From Agrypnia vestita (Eukaryota > Arthropoda > Insecta > Trichoptera > Phryganeidae), in contig JADDOH010007968.1 in assembly GCA_016648135.1 (NCBI GenBank), positions 1 through 64,000 of the forward strand: a stretch of DNA of 64,000 nt, given 5' to 3'. The notes beneath the pieces were generated by a model. It had not been told where the DNA came from, did no database searches, and saw only the letters and a list, made by a program, of their open reading frames with translations. The position numbers and the translations under genes were made by a program. The stretch's first letter is position 1. Each line of letters opens with the position of its first letter. Of this stretch, positions 20,816 through 31,859 are shown piece after piece.

Positions 20816-20960
20816 AGGTATAGAAGTCTCACAGAGACGAAGCTAATCTATATACGAGAAAAGTGGATGGAAATCTCTTATACGATGGCTCGGGGCTTCA
20901 AACATGTTTTAGCTGGCTTAAGTGATCACTTCACATAATGCAACGTTAATCAATTCCATC
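20816..20960. repeat. Diverged MITE copy (2035-2224 family)
   Basis: TCTCACAGAGACGAAGCT on the left and GGCTTAAGTGATCACTTCAC at the centre match the MITE at 2035-2224 and its relatives at 7540 and 8060. The right arm is not recognisable. Confidence 0.5.
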
Positions 20961-20974
20961 GTAAGAACATCCAC

Positions 20975-21020
20975 ACACTATATATATATAAGTTCTATAT
21001 ATATATATATATATATATTC
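20975..21020. repeat. TA dinucleotide microsatellite
   Basis: Two TA runs (near 20981 and 20997) separated by AGTTC, totalling about 18 TA units. Confidence 0.9.
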
Positions 21021-21329
21021 GAATCAAGAACCTTTCATATATTATTTGTTGGTTTTTTCTCATTCACAAGTTAGTATACACAGCTTTCGTAACTAGTAAT
21101 GATACCTCTGTATTTTATTTTTTAAAGTGGAGTTTTTTTTAGAAATATTCCTCTTAACGTATATATGATATTCTTTCGAATTATTAAACATATTTACTAG
21201 AATACGCCTGAAAATCAATATTTTCAATTTTTAACTGCTATCATGTACCAGCATATTTTTTGTTTAAAAATATTAGATTGTAAATTTTAATTAAATAACT
21301 TCGTATAAATCACTTGAATAATGACTCTA

Positions 21330-21370
21330 CATCTACCGGTTTCGATACCACCGTATCTTCATCAGGACTG
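21330..21370 (-). ncRNA. Hammerhead ribozyme motif (PLE type I)
   Basis: Minus strand: GTC then the core CTGATGA, stem II GATAC with loop GGTG closing to GTATC, core GAAA, palindromic stem III ACCGGT, cleavage site GTA, and stem I GAT. Stem I is short (three pairs including G-U). All invariant core bases are present. A fully palindromic stem III suits the dimeric form described for Penelope-like elements. A decayed relative lies at 14896-14942. Confidence 0.75.
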
Positions 21371-21439
21371 ACGTACAACTGACTATCCATTACCTATCCT
21401 AGTAAACAAATCAATTCTGATATTGGATCATCTCGTGTC

Positions 21440-22520
21440 AAGTGCATTACCGTGCAGCAAGTGATTGTGATGCTGCGTCTCCCCTGCAGGTGAACAGAGG
21501 CCTGACGGCGTGCGCGATGCGCCCAAGTTCACACGCCGCTGGAAATGTCAGTTTAGGATGCAAATTATGTCCGTCCCATATTCCGCTCCTGCCGCGTATT
21601 TATGAATCCGAGCGCCGCGAACGAAGCGGTTATGATTTATTCGCGCGGTGCGGTTTCGCAACGTCTTGCGAAACGACATTCCTCAACCGCCCAAAGACCA
21701 TTATTTATTTGGTTTTAAGCCTGGTGAACACTGTTTACACTTGTGTACGCTAGAATGTCAACATCATGTCGCGAGGCGCGGAGGTGTGTATCTGTCTGTC
21801 CGACTATCTACAAAGGTAATTTTCCGAATGCCGCTTTTTGCATTTTCGCCTTGGCAACGTTTAGAATACATCGCTGGCGAAAATTAATGATTATTTTTGG
21901 GTCGTTAATCACACCCGTGTCGTTATGTAACCGATGCCAGAAATTTCGGGCCCGTCAATATTGACGGGAAATACGTGTGCTTATTTAATAAATTTAGTTT
22001 ATTTTTTTAAATTATCTTAAATACAATAGCTAAATAATGTAAGTACTTTATTCATATTCTTGTTAATCAATTTATGTACAAATTACAAATTTTATTCCGT
22101 ATTTTAATTTAACAATTTTCAAAAATTATTATGACAAGATTCGAAGTCGGTTCAGATTTTTTATTTTAATATTGTAGTTTAAAAATTCGTTCTAAGGCAA
22201 CAAGCAAGTTAATGCGTAACGTAATGCTATTTCATAAGTGCTAGTTGTATAAGTGTGAAATAAATATAGTAAAGAAAAATTAAGCTATGAGAAATTTCAT
22301 TATTCAGTGTTTTGCCTCATTAGATTAAGCTTCGATTTTATTGAGAATAAACGTAACAAATGTTATGTATTCGCTTTTGAATTTGTTAAACAAGAGTAGT
22401 ATAATAGTTTGTTCCAGTATTATCATAAAGAATATTTATGATTATTTTTTAAACGCTTCAGCAGGCCATGTGGCCACATACTGTAACAAAGCACACCAAA
22501 AAACACCTAGGCTTGAGTAA
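21440..22520. other. Unassigned; GC-rich 21480-21960 then AT-rich
   Basis: The GC-rich part has a pyrimidine tract and CAG near 21489 followed by an open frame through about 21753. Splice acceptor context exists, but the translation (VNRGLTACAMRPSSHAAG at its start) is unrecognised and donors are unclear. The AT-rich part holds nothing I can assign. Confidence 0.3.
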
Positions 22521-22529
22521 ATCACGTAG

Positions 22530-22610
22530 ATTTATTGTGATCTCACCAGGAATCGAACCCGAACCTTCGTTGTGAGAAGCCAGTATTGGGCTACGTGGGC
22601 TGCGAAGATA
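22530..22610 (-). repeat. tRNA-like SINE fragment
   Basis: On the minus strand the B-box-like GGTTCGGGTTCGATTCC is followed by TGGTGAGATC. The upstream half (TAGCCCAATACTGGCTTC) is only loosely A-box-like, and no acceptor stem pairs. It is a SINE or tRNA pseudogene, not a functional tRNA. Confidence 0.45.
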
Positions 22611-23400
22611 AATAGTGAAAATCTGCGTATTGGTTTGCCTGTCTCAACATAGATTCTTCTAGCGAGACAGTCATTGTATTATAATTCTCCTATATTATAT
22701 AGATTAAATAAATAAAACAATTATATTGACTGGATTTTAATTATTTAAATTTTAGTTTTATTTTTGATGAGAATACATTACTTTTTTTGAATGCAACCCA
22801 ATATTCCAAATACAAGTGTCCTTCAGCTCGCTCTATAGGTCGACTACAATCAAAAGACCATTTTTGCCTAGCTTTTTCCGGTAAGAAGTAAGCGGGGGAA
22901 AGTTGCCTGGCAAGCCCTTATTACAAGCCTCAATATGATATTCCAAATAAATATACATTTTTTAGTTTAAAAAAGGTTACTTACTTGAAAATTTTCTTTT
23001 GTGTTCATTTTTGCACCGTGACAACACATATTTTTTGCGCACATTCTTTTGAATGCGGTCTAGCCATAGTAACATGCTTATATTCAAAGTATCTATGCAA
23101 TGCGATCATGTACGAAATAGGCACATGATATGCAAGACGATTAGCGTGTACAGTGCATGTGGCGAATAAGCAAACGAAATAGAATTGGTAACAATTATTG
23201 AAACAGAGCAACACAATCATCGCAAATTTGATGTGCCCAAGAGAATTGTCATTAATAAAGAATTGATATTATTGCGTGCTAGGAGTTCAAATAATTGTCA
23301 ACAAAATGGATGTTTTGTAGGAGAAACTTTTTAAATGACGGGTTGAGAATCGTCCGCGACGAACACACCAATAGCTGACGTTTTTTTTATCAATTTTATG
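22611..23400. other. Unassigned stretch
   Basis: AT-rich with no recurring repeats. A 71-codon minus frame at 23005-23220 has no recognised similarity. Confidence 0.35.
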
Positions 23401-23871
23401 TTATCATTATCATTCTTGGCACTACAACCCTTGGTGGGTCTTGGCCTCCTCAATAATTTTCCTCCACTCATCTCGGTCTAGTGCCAGCTCTCTCCAGTTT
23501 CGAAGCTCCAAGGCAGAGACATCTTTGAGGACGTTGTCACTCCATCTTAATTTTGGTCTTCCTAAGCTCCTTCGCCCTATTGGCCTTGAGTTCAGCAGGG
23601 ACTTTGGTGCTTGATGCTCGGACATTCTCTCCACATGACCCAGCCACCGAAGTCTTCCCAGTTTTATAAATTTTGTGACGTTTGGCTCCTTAAATAGAGT
23701 ATTGAGCTCATTGTTGTAACGTCTGCGCCAAAGTCCATTTTCTAGAACCGGTCCGAAGATACGCCTCAAAATTTTCATTTCAAAAACGTCCAGTGCTCGC
23801 TCATTCCTCTTGTTTAGTATCCACGTCTCAGCTGCGTACGTGAGCACTGGCCTAATAAGCGTTTTGTACAC
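23401..23871 (-). pseudogene. RTE-type LINE reverse transcriptase C-terminal region
   Basis: A 149-codon uninterrupted minus-strand frame begins MYKTLIRPVLTYAAETWIL (from an internal in-frame ATG) and continues with ALDVFEMKILRRIFGPVLEN, GRLRWLGHVERMSEHQAPKS and GRRSLGRPKLRWSDNVLKDV, then ends EEAKTHQGL and a stop. This is the post-polymerase tail of an insect endonuclease/reverse-transcriptase LINE, with the LYGxETW-type and LGHVERM blocks. The frame is intact, so this is among the youngest LINE fragments here. The catalytic palm (YADD) and endonuclease are missing through 5' truncation. Related fragments occur at 48896, 56487 and 9535. Confidence 0.9.
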
Positions 23872-23879
23872 TAATATAA

Positions 23880-24626
23880 TATTTATGTTAATCAGGACGA
23901 TAATTTAAGGCAGATGACATTACGCGCACTTTCTCATGCGATTATATTCTACCGTTCGTCGTATTGAACTTGTTTATTGCAATCGTTTGAATATTTTTTT
24001 AATGACCAAACTAAGTAATTATTTTTTTCTTTTTTATAAATAATATTTTCATACGCGTTCTACGATGCATTTCGCAGTCGGCACGCGCGGCTGGGAGCAA
24101 CCGAGTATCCCGCGCATTCGAGATTTTAGCATATTTTCTAAATCGAAAGCGGTTATATTTTCACTCGGATCGTATCTGATGCCCCCCACTTTCCCCTCCG
24201 ACGGATCCTTTCATTTTGAACGTGTGTTTATTAAAAATACATTTAAATCCGTTTGGATTTCGTTCACGGAAAATAGCGTGTTCAAATTAACACGTCAGAT
24301 TGGAAATTTACGATAAGAAGTGCTATAGTTTTCCGTTTGTATTGAATGTGGTGATATCTCTTCTGGTTATTAAGGTTTTTAATGCAGTCCTTGAGTTGTA
24401 CCGTGTACTAAATATTTTTAAAAAAAAGTACCTCTACGCCTGCAGTGCAGTTATTTATTCGACAGAAATTCTCCATACAAGTGTGACATTAAAATGGTCG
24501 CTGGACTAAAACCTTGATACTTCCGAGTACTGACGTTTTGAAGGAAATGTCAACACAACATATCGCGTGTAATGTGAAATGTTCATTTAATTTAAGTATG
24601 GACACAAAAAAATTACGTATTGTGGC
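23880..24626. other. Unassigned; GC-richer block 24060-24280
   Basis: A GC-richer unique segment near 24066-24200 carries an 83-codon frame (MHFAVGTRGWEQPSIPRIRD at its start) without recognised similarity. The rest is AT-rich. Confidence 0.3.
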
Positions 24627-24639
24627 GTCCACGTGTTTG

Positions 24640-24910
24640 TGATTTCGGGCTTACGGGCACATAAGACAGAAACCACCAGACCACACACAGTGAAGCAGGC
24701 AACGTCTATGGAGCGTCATCGACAGTCATCCAGAGCACGACCAAAGAACTCCTGGGAGACTCAATGCTCCAAAATATTATAGAGAAACGGGCTGGATGAA
24801 AGCGATACCCAGAACCGAAGAAGATACAGCCTGAGAACGAGAAGAGCCGACCCCAACAGCCTACCTATGCAATGAGTTGGGACAGTGCAAGGAAGAATAA
24901 AGAAGAAGAC
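24640..24910 (+). repeat. Probable LINE 3' end with coding tail
   Basis: Near 24800-24900 the plus strand reads RYPEPKKIQPENEKSRPQQP, then TYAMSWDSARKNKEED, in a purine-rich context ending in AAGAAGAAG-type sequence. The composition and A/G-rich end suggest a retrotransposon tail. I do not recognise the clade. Confidence 0.35.
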
Positions 24911-25950
24911 GTGTTTGTAACTTTGTTTCAAAATATTTTGGGGGTTCGGTACCTAATAATGTCTTAAAGTGTTTGTTTTATCGGCACTAAAAAATTAGAG
25001 GTAGAATTGATCACGATGAATTGGAGCAAAATTGTCAGGATTCAAAGAGAAAATATGCGGAGAGAAATGAAGTAGTAGTCATCGTTTATCATATTAGCAA
25101 TAATTAATCGATGACCTCCAACAAACATCCATTATTTATTTTCTATTATTGTCGAGTGACGACGTTTTCAATGATTTCATCCAGTTTTTTCAATGTTGAA
25201 TTATTTTAATTCATTACGTTATACATTATTAATGGTCACTTTTATTGCAATGCCATCGAGGTTAAGACAATATGTCCCTTAAATAGCGTTTAATGGATAT
25301 CTTATCCGTATAGAATATTTTATTTATATAAATGACGCGCGCGCATTGTTTTTCTTATCTTTTTTTTACGATTCATTAAATTTTTATGGCAATCTTGAAT
25401 GTTACACATTTCGAATATATCCTGAGGTTGTTTTTGAACAATAAAAAGTATCGTAAATATGTGAGGTGGTTTCTTACTTTTTGCTGTCGTAAATGAGAGC
25501 GGTGTTCAACCCGAATACTCTCGAGCCGGCTGGTTATGCCTGCGTAGTGTTTAAATATACTGAATATGATTAAGAGTAGGAGTATTTAAGAAGTAGTGTA
25601 ATATGCATATGTATATCTATATATTTATACCTTATTAAAAAGATTGTACAACTAGAACCTAACACCTGCGGTAAGTCTGTCTTAATATGGCGCTCGCCCG
25701 ATACCAATCCAGGTAGTGGGAGAATGTCTCCCACAGATATTTTTGTAATCCCTGTACAAAGATCCGTACATTCGTAACAGTTTAATTCAGTCACTTTGCT
25801 GTGAAAATGTCCATTCGATGATTACAAAAAATGTGACGTTTTAGTTTTCGTAAATGAGGTAGATATTTCATATTTTCTATGACATGTAGACCTACGTTAC
25901 ACCACCGACGCACGGGAGTTAACAGGGTCATATCATACACTATTGCTTGC
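24911..25950. other. Unassigned AT-rich stretch
   Basis: No genes were recognised. It contains the GGGTTCGGTACCTAATAATG motif shared with 20718. A 74-codon minus frame at 25570-25794 is unrecognised. Confidence 0.35.
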
Positions 25951-25958
25951 CCAACGTA

Positions 25959-26385
25959 ACTTGGCGTGCGACGAATTTTGAACTAAAACCCGCCCCGCCC
26001 GCACCCGGCGGTTACCCCTCGCCCTGTCATTCAGTTCATTCTCGTCTTTGAGCGCGAGCTGTGTCATCTTGATTACCAATATACACTGAATTGTTATGTC
26101 CAAAACATCCTAAACAGTCCGGGATGGTGCAAGAACAATTGCCAATGAAGTATTAAAGTTTTGCGAAGCTAAAAAAGCGAATAATGGACCGATATTACCC
26201 TCCGACAGTTTGACAGATAGAACGGCCGCCATTACTGCATGGTTTCTTTAGTGCTGCCCGACCAAATTTCTGTATTTAATACGACACCGGTCACCGGACA
26301 TTCTGTACATTATGTATTGTGTAATAAATTTACACCCTGAAAACTTCTGTTACGCGACAGCGACGCCCTCCCTCGCACGCCAAGT
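25959..26385. mobile_element. TA-flanked small transposon with transposase remnant
   Basis: The ends ACTTGGCGTGCGACG and, on the opposite strand, ACTTGGCGTGCGAGG match at 14 of 15 positions. They are bordered by TA on both sides (25957-25958 and 26386-26387), as expected for the Tc1/mariner/IS630 group. The interior retains a short helix-turn-helix-like coding fragment (26114-26251). At 427 bp it is an internally deleted copy. Confidence 0.7.
26114..26251 (+). pseudogene. Transposase N-terminal fragment
   Basis: An open frame reads TVRDGARTIANEVLKFCEAK and then KANNGPILPSDSLTDRTAAI followed by TAWFL and a stop. The pattern (an amphipathic first helix, then RxAAITG-like residues) resembles the N-terminal helix-turn-helix of a group of insect IS630-like transposases whose genes often begin this way. 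That resemblance is from memory, not a search. The break after TAAITA lies just where the second helix should continue, consistent with internal deletion. Confidence 0.5.
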
Positions 26386-26399
26386 TATAGTGGTACGTC

Positions 26400-27055
26400 T
26401 ATACATAAAACAATAGCTAGTCGGTAATATGACAATAAGTGACCCATTAATAATCGATTACGTATTGTTTTCTATAGAGAGGTTTTGTGACGTTACAGGC
26501 TACCATATTTTTAAATGTCAGCCTATAATAATATTATTATAACAGTGTTAATTCTCGGTATGTCCCGTAACTAATGCTAGTTTAATTGTCCCGTTCCTAC
26601 GGGGGCGTCGGGTCGCCGCGATAAAATTATTTTATTTCGCCGCCTCGCGTACTCGCCGTTCGTTTAGACATATACAATCGATTAGAAAACACACGCGGGC
26701 AGCATGGGCATGCTTTGCCTGTCATCCTTTGTTTTATGTGACGACCTCTAGACGACTTTTGGCTATACGTATCTGCCGCGCTCGCTCCGCGCGCAGCTGG
26801 GCCCCCCGACACTGCCGCTGTCAGTCTGCCGGCTTTCGTTTATTTAGTGTCGTTCGTTTATGTTCCGCGTCTGATTTTAATTACCTGCCTGTTTACAGTA
26901 TACCTGTGACATGTGCGCTTCTTAAGGGAGACCCTCGTCGATCTCCGTTGAACCCTATTCTGGGCCAGGTGCTACTGCGGCTGCTTCGTATCTATTCAGT
27001 TATCTTCATCAATCATCCTTTTCTTTCTTCCTATATTTCATAAAAAAATGTAATT
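26400..27055. other. Unassigned GC-rich non-repetitive segment
   Basis: The part at 26590-26960 is GC-richer and unique in the window, with TCTAGACGAC and CGCGCTCGCTCCGCGCGCAG. A 104-codon frame is present but unrecognised and lacks splice definition. It could be a regulatory island. Confidence 0.3.
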
Positions 27056-27057
27056 AT

Positions 27058-27150
27058 TAGTGATGCAACGAATACTACTTTCACGAATACGAATATCAAG
27101 CCTACTGTTCGGCGAATACGAATATGTACGAATAATTCAACAAGGTAATA
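27058..27150 (+). repeat. hAT-like left terminus
   Basis: TAGTGATGCAACGAATAC resembles hAT ends, and the next 80 bases carry repeated CGAATA motifs (near 27068, 27083, 27090, 27114, 27120 and 27129) typical of subterminal repeats. No matching right end or 8-bp duplication was found. Confidence 0.45.
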
Positions 27151-27196
27151 AAGAATACACCATTGTTCTTTTTTTAGTAGGAGGATCGAAAGCCAA

Positions 27197-27412
27197 AAGG
27201 CCGTTAGTGATTATTTCGAACTTTACAGGAGAGCAAAAGAAAGTTCAGTCAATTTGATTTTTTAAATGTTTTATTTTTATTTTTAAACCATTTCCATATT
27301 TGTTTATCCAAAACACACATGAAAATCGTTTAATAATAAAAGAAATATTGAAAAATCAGATTACATTATTTCGCTCCCCTATAAAGTTCGAAATAATCAC
27401 TAGCGCCCCTTT
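27197..27412. mobile_element. Foldback MITE
   Basis: The left arm GTTAGTGATTATTTCGAACT and the right arm AGTTCGAAATAATCACTAGC are inverted. Pairing extends through AGGAGAGCAAA / TTTCGCTCCCCT on the inside. The roughly 130-base centre is AT-rich with no coding. Confidence 0.65.
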
Positions 27413-27429
27413 GACATTTTACCCTTCTT

Positions 27430-27810
27430 ATATAGTTTTATGAACAAATTTTAAAAAATTTACACAAAAAACATCATAGGCATTACATTATTTAACAATG
27501 AAATAATTAACGTTTTCATGTCACCCAAACCCTGGCGACATTATTATCTCCACCAACTGCGCGCGTCTCGGAGAAGGAAGGATCTTTGCCGGACAGCACG
27601 TAACTCCGCCATTTTGAAATTTTCAAAATAATTTCTTAATGAATCGACTAATTTACGTCATAAAATATGATAATAAAACGGATTTTCAATGAGCAATAGT
27701 TGCGTAAAAAAAATGCAATTTATATGTATTTTTTGACATCTTAAAGTGAAGTAACCGCTATTCATATCGCCGTCACATTGCTATTAACAATATGACACTA
27801 TTTTATTTAT
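27430..27810. other. Unassigned stretch
   Basis: No gene or repeat was recognised. One GC-richer block lies near 27520-27600. Confidence 0.35.
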
Positions 27811-27879
27811 TTATTTAACGCCCTTATGGGCTTTTACAAATATACAGAATAATTTTTTTTTAAATAACATAAGACAGTT

Positions 27880-28022
27880 AAAATAATAATACAGTTAAAA
27901 GTTACAATAATAATAGTTAAAAGGTAATATTATTAATAATAATAATACAGAAAAACATGAGACAGATAAAATAATAATACAGTTAAAGGTACAAATAATA
28001 ATAGTTAAAGGTAAAATAATAA
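27880..28022. repeat. AATAATA/ACAGTTAAA minisatellite
   Basis: Repeats of AATAATAATACAGTTAAAAG and variants fill the 3' untranslated part of LINE copy A. Confidence 0.75.
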
Positions 28023-28033
28023 TACAGAAAAAT

Positions 28034-28393
28034 TTATTGTCCATTTCCATTTCGTTGAGATGTAAACAATTGTATCAGCTTTGTCCTATACACAGTCATA
28101 CTATCAGCAAAAATGTCAGCCGCCTCTGCATGTTCATTCCCTAATGAGTGTAATCTGGGAATTACAGAGTTAGCTAATGCATTAGTTCTGACATTTCCAC
28201 TATAATAGAATAATGCACTGTGTCTTGATGACCTCGATGGGGCATATAAGTTGATCAGACTAATAATCTGGGGGCAATCAATCAAAGTATTTACGATCCT
28301 ATAAAGAAATATTAGGTCTGTTACAGTACGTCTCACAGACAAGTTTAAGAGTTGTAAATAACTAAGGAGATATTCATAATTGATATCTTCCAA
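28034..28393 (-). pseudogene. Jockey-like LINE reverse transcriptase C-terminus
   Basis: A 119-codon frame: MEDINYEYLLSYLQLLNLSV, then RRTVTDLIFLYRIVNTLIDC, SLINLYAPSRSSRHSALFYY, NVRTNALANSVIPRLHSLGN and IFADSMTVYRTKLIQLFTSQ, ending in a stop. The order (LLNL..RR..DL.FLY.I....IDCP followed by R..RH..F and N...N..PRL) is the usual tail of Jockey-superfamily and CR1-like reverse transcriptases, after the polymerase domain. No catalytic motif remains. The frame is open, suggesting moderate age. Confidence 0.8.
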
Positions 28394-28400
28394 GCGTATA

Positions 28401-31400
28401 TTTAATTTGTATTTAATAAATTTTAAGAATTTTTTTTTAAATTATGTGACTATTTTTTGTTGTTTCAACCGTGATCGCCCTATGGACATAATAAGTCAAT
28501 ACAAGTACAACAAACACTTGTCAGTGGCACTCAACGCCGAACGATCTGCTTCACTAAATAAACCATTAACCTTCGCTGTCCTTTCTCAAGGACCCCGTTT
28601 ACTCCTCGAGCCTTTTTTTTCTTTTTGCTCCTTTGAAGGTTAACTGCACCGATCACGTCATTCTTGCGTCGCGCACACAGACACAGGTGCATCTCGAAAC
28701 GCTCAAAAAGTTTTATCGAGTTTAAACTTTTAAACAATTTTCAGTTCGTTGGTACACATTTTCGAAATCTATGCGGCGCAACAGAATTTGTGTATTTATT
28801 GATCAAAATGCACCATAAATATGCAGTCTGAATTTTTAAGCAAACGTAGCAAAGTTTTGCTTTTGTTCGCTTTATCTTTCGTTTGCAACATGGTAAATAT
28901 TTCGAATCTGAAAACGACTTATTTGAACTGTCTGTGTTAACAGCGACTATGTTTAGTGTGGGTAGTATAATTTTTCATCTATTTATGGTTTTCTTTATTA
29001 ACGATGTTTAATTTAAAAACTCGTTACGGCTTTAGTATGATCTTTAATCTGCACAAATTTACTGTCATGTGATATCTGAGCCAATTGAGTGGTATAAAAA
29101 TATTTGATTATACTTCCATGTATATAATGCAACAATGAATGAATATACCGCCCTTTTTATCCCACTTCAAAGCCTTGCATGTTATTATGCAAACATACAT
29201 AAATATAGTATTGGGACTATCATCATCATTATTGGCTCTACTATTTCCTCCGTTGGTCTCCAGTCTTGGATTTCAATGATAGATAGGCGTCATGATCAGT
29301 CATTGTCTTTTCCAAGTTCCTGCGCCAGGTTTATCATGTATTCAGCAATGAATTTGAGTACCACTATGCCATTTTATTTATTAGTTAGAAATTTTTGCTT
29401 TCTGTAGTCTCTCTTCGGTTTCACTGTTAGATGTAGAATAAGAAAGGGTAGCTAGAATATTAAATAAATTCTATCCTTACATACCATCCTTTGTATGTAT
29501 ATCTACATTCTAAAATTGTACAAGTTTCATTTTCCTGTCTTTAAAATTATTTGTGTTTCATTTGTGAGTGTAGTGAACCATTTCCCGATTTATCTTTGTT
29601 TATTTTGGCTCACCTGAATATCTTATTTTATCTTCTTTGGGATGGAACATCATACTGTATTAGCTTAAAAGCTTTCTGTTTTCAAAAGAAAAAGCGAGTA
29701 TAGGTTTTCTTTAATGACTACATTTTTAAAGAAAAATAAAAACCAATGGTATTCGATTTTTTTACTGATTGTTTCCGGTTTACTGTTTGATCCTGTCGCC
29801 TATACATGTAAAAAGTAATCGAAAGTCGCCTTGTACAATTTGAGAGCTTTGAGGCGTACTATAATGTAACCCAATGACGTAATTAACCTCTTTATGAATC
29901 TTTACATGCGGGGTTGTATTTTCCCTTCGTATTATTATACCTCCTCTCTTTCACATTCCCGAAAACTTTGGTCGGTTAAACCAACCCAAGATTCATAAAT
30001 TGTGTTTTTTTTTAATACAATGTAAGTCGGTACCTGGCTCGCATGATCTCATCGCTGTTGCCAAAGGGCAAACAGTTTCGCAGACCGTATTATCAGCCGA
30101 CTATGTTATTTCTTTTAAATCTTTTTTTCCCTTTTTATGTTAATTTCAACTTTCTTTTCGTTATTTCTTTTTGTATTTATTTTACTTTACATCACGTCGT
30201 ACCTCCGAAGAATTAGACTAAGAATAAATATTGAACGTATTATCTTTTTCATTTTAAAATATTAATTGTACCGAGCCCACATTCATAAATTTTATCGTGC
30301 CACGATTAATAGGCATACATGGTAACGTCTTAGTCTCTTGCAGATGCCGTGTGATTTTCTAGATCCTTGTCAAATTCACTGTTAACCATTCTAATCTACG
30401 CATTCCTCACGTCCAGTTAGCTAAATAGCCAACATTTCGTCAAAATCGTAGAATAACGACGCATGGGGTTTTTCTAAAGTTTGCAGGAGAGCAGTTTGAA
30501 GTTTTATTTACATAAAGACACTTTGTCATAGCTCGATAACTACAAGATTTTCCTTTGAAACTTAGTTTATTATTAGTTATTTAAAGTTGAAACCTATCTA
30601 ACCTCAAGTATTGTAAGCGCAGTATAACGACGTTTTTACACAGGCTGCATTGTTCTACGATAGCAAATCAAAACCGACTTCGTATAACGACGGTTAAATT
30701 AATGAGAAAAAATACACTTTTTATATACCATTAGATGGCTTCTTTTTTCACTTTTTAACGATCCAGAAATCGTCATTGTTCTACGATCATGACGATTTCA
30801 TTAGGGTCGATTGTCTACGTTCATCGCTCTACCGCATTACTTTTTAGTCTTATTTCATTCTTCTTTTGCCAGCTCCGTATTCCACTTTCTCACATGAGTG
30901 TCCTTCTACTAGAAACCAACTATGTTTACTATTCCTACACCTGTGTGTGCCACTCTCTTCATGTGAACATCAAATATTTTAAGCGTCGATAAAAAAATAT
31001 TTTATAAGATTTACGTTTCTCTTCTTAAATACGCTTTTATTTCCACCGTACTGCGTCATTAATCATGGACCTACCTAGACGGTCGGATCATCTCAATTTA
31101 TAACGGATCCAAAAAACGCGGACTAATTATGACGGATTGCTTTACTTTGCAAATTGCCGTGGACAGGTATTTCGAACGTGCCAAAAGTCGGACACGGAAT
31201 TTAAATACTTGACATGGCGGTGGAATATTCTTCGGCATCAGCTCGACCTCCCACGCGTTATTTGTGCAAAAGATACTTGGTATTTTGCACAACATGTATG
31301 TGGATGGCAAATGGAAAATTTTAAAGCGTGAACGTATACATTATATTAGATATGTCAAGAGTATATTTAGTCTCAAACTTTTCGTCTGAATGGTACACAA

Positions 31401-31610
31401 TGGAATTTAATATACTTCTCTGCATTGATATTACTGCTTCTTAATCTTATATTTTTTATGATTCTCGTAAGTTTACTTATTTTCGTAACCAAGTTTATAT
31501 ACTACTTGTATTCATGCTCATATTTTTATTTACTGTAGATATGATGGTTAATTGTCAATGCGGTTTAAAATTTGTGTGCCAATGAATCATACAAAGCACT
31601 AAACGTTTGC
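28401..31610. other. Long unassigned stretch
   Basis: About 3.2 kb without a recognisable gene or repeat family, apart from a short LINE-tail piece at 29219-29300 (listed separately). The composition is AT-rich with some GC-richer patches (30020-30110, 31060-31270). Open frames up to 90 codons lack similarity. It could be ordinary intron. Confidence 0.35.
29219..29300 (-). repeat. Probable RTE-type LINE tail piece
   Basis: The plus strand reads TCATCATCATTATTGGCTCT, the reverse complement of the gene-end and ATGATG tail found at 9845-9865. It is followed by TCCTCCGTTGGTCTCC-like degraded sequence. Confidence 0.35.
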
Positions 31611-31616
31611 TGAAAC

Positions 31617-31835
31617 TAGGGCCGGTCAAGCCGTTGTTACAACGGTTACAGGGGTTTAACTGTTTAACCGGTTATTATTTGTTATGATTGTATCGATGAT
31701 TAGCGATTGAGTATTTTGCACAACAATAACTGTTCTCGTAGTGATGATGGTTATCCGTCGAATTGCGAAAAAACCGTTACCAACCATCGATACAATCGGA
31801 TAGAAATCCCAAATAACGGTTAGTGTGCCACCGGT
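31617..31835. mobile_element. Imperfect TIR element (GGCCGGTCAA)
   Basis: The ends GGGCCGGTCAA and TTGACCGGTGG (opposite strand) and the internal arms TTATGATTGTATCGATGATT versus TAACCGTTATTTGGGATTTC / GATTGTATCGATGGTTGG are inverted. No coding region was found and the target duplication is unclear. Confidence 0.5.
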
Positions 31836-31859
31836 CAAAATACCATCATTACTTGAAAG

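Larger units (their letters stand above)
27811..28400 (-). mobile_element. Jockey-like LINE 3' fragment, copy A
   Basis: The minus strand carries a reverse transcriptase C-terminal frame (28393-28034). It is followed by an AATAATAATACAG-rich untranslated stretch and the tail block AAAGCCCATAAGGGCG with TTAAATAAATAAAT. The 5' part is missing. A diverged second copy is at 40022-40390, and the tail alone is seen at 39419 and 57402. Confidence 0.8.

Noticed and set aside
21489..21753. Coding exon after the CTCCCCTGCAG acceptor
   Set aside because: The frame is open but the protein is unrecognised, no clear donor ends it, and CpG-rich composition explains the openness.
22530..22610. A functional tRNA gene on the minus strand
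   Set aside because: A B-box-like sequence exists, but no acceptor stem, anticodon arm or full cloverleaf can be drawn; better explained as a SINE fragment.
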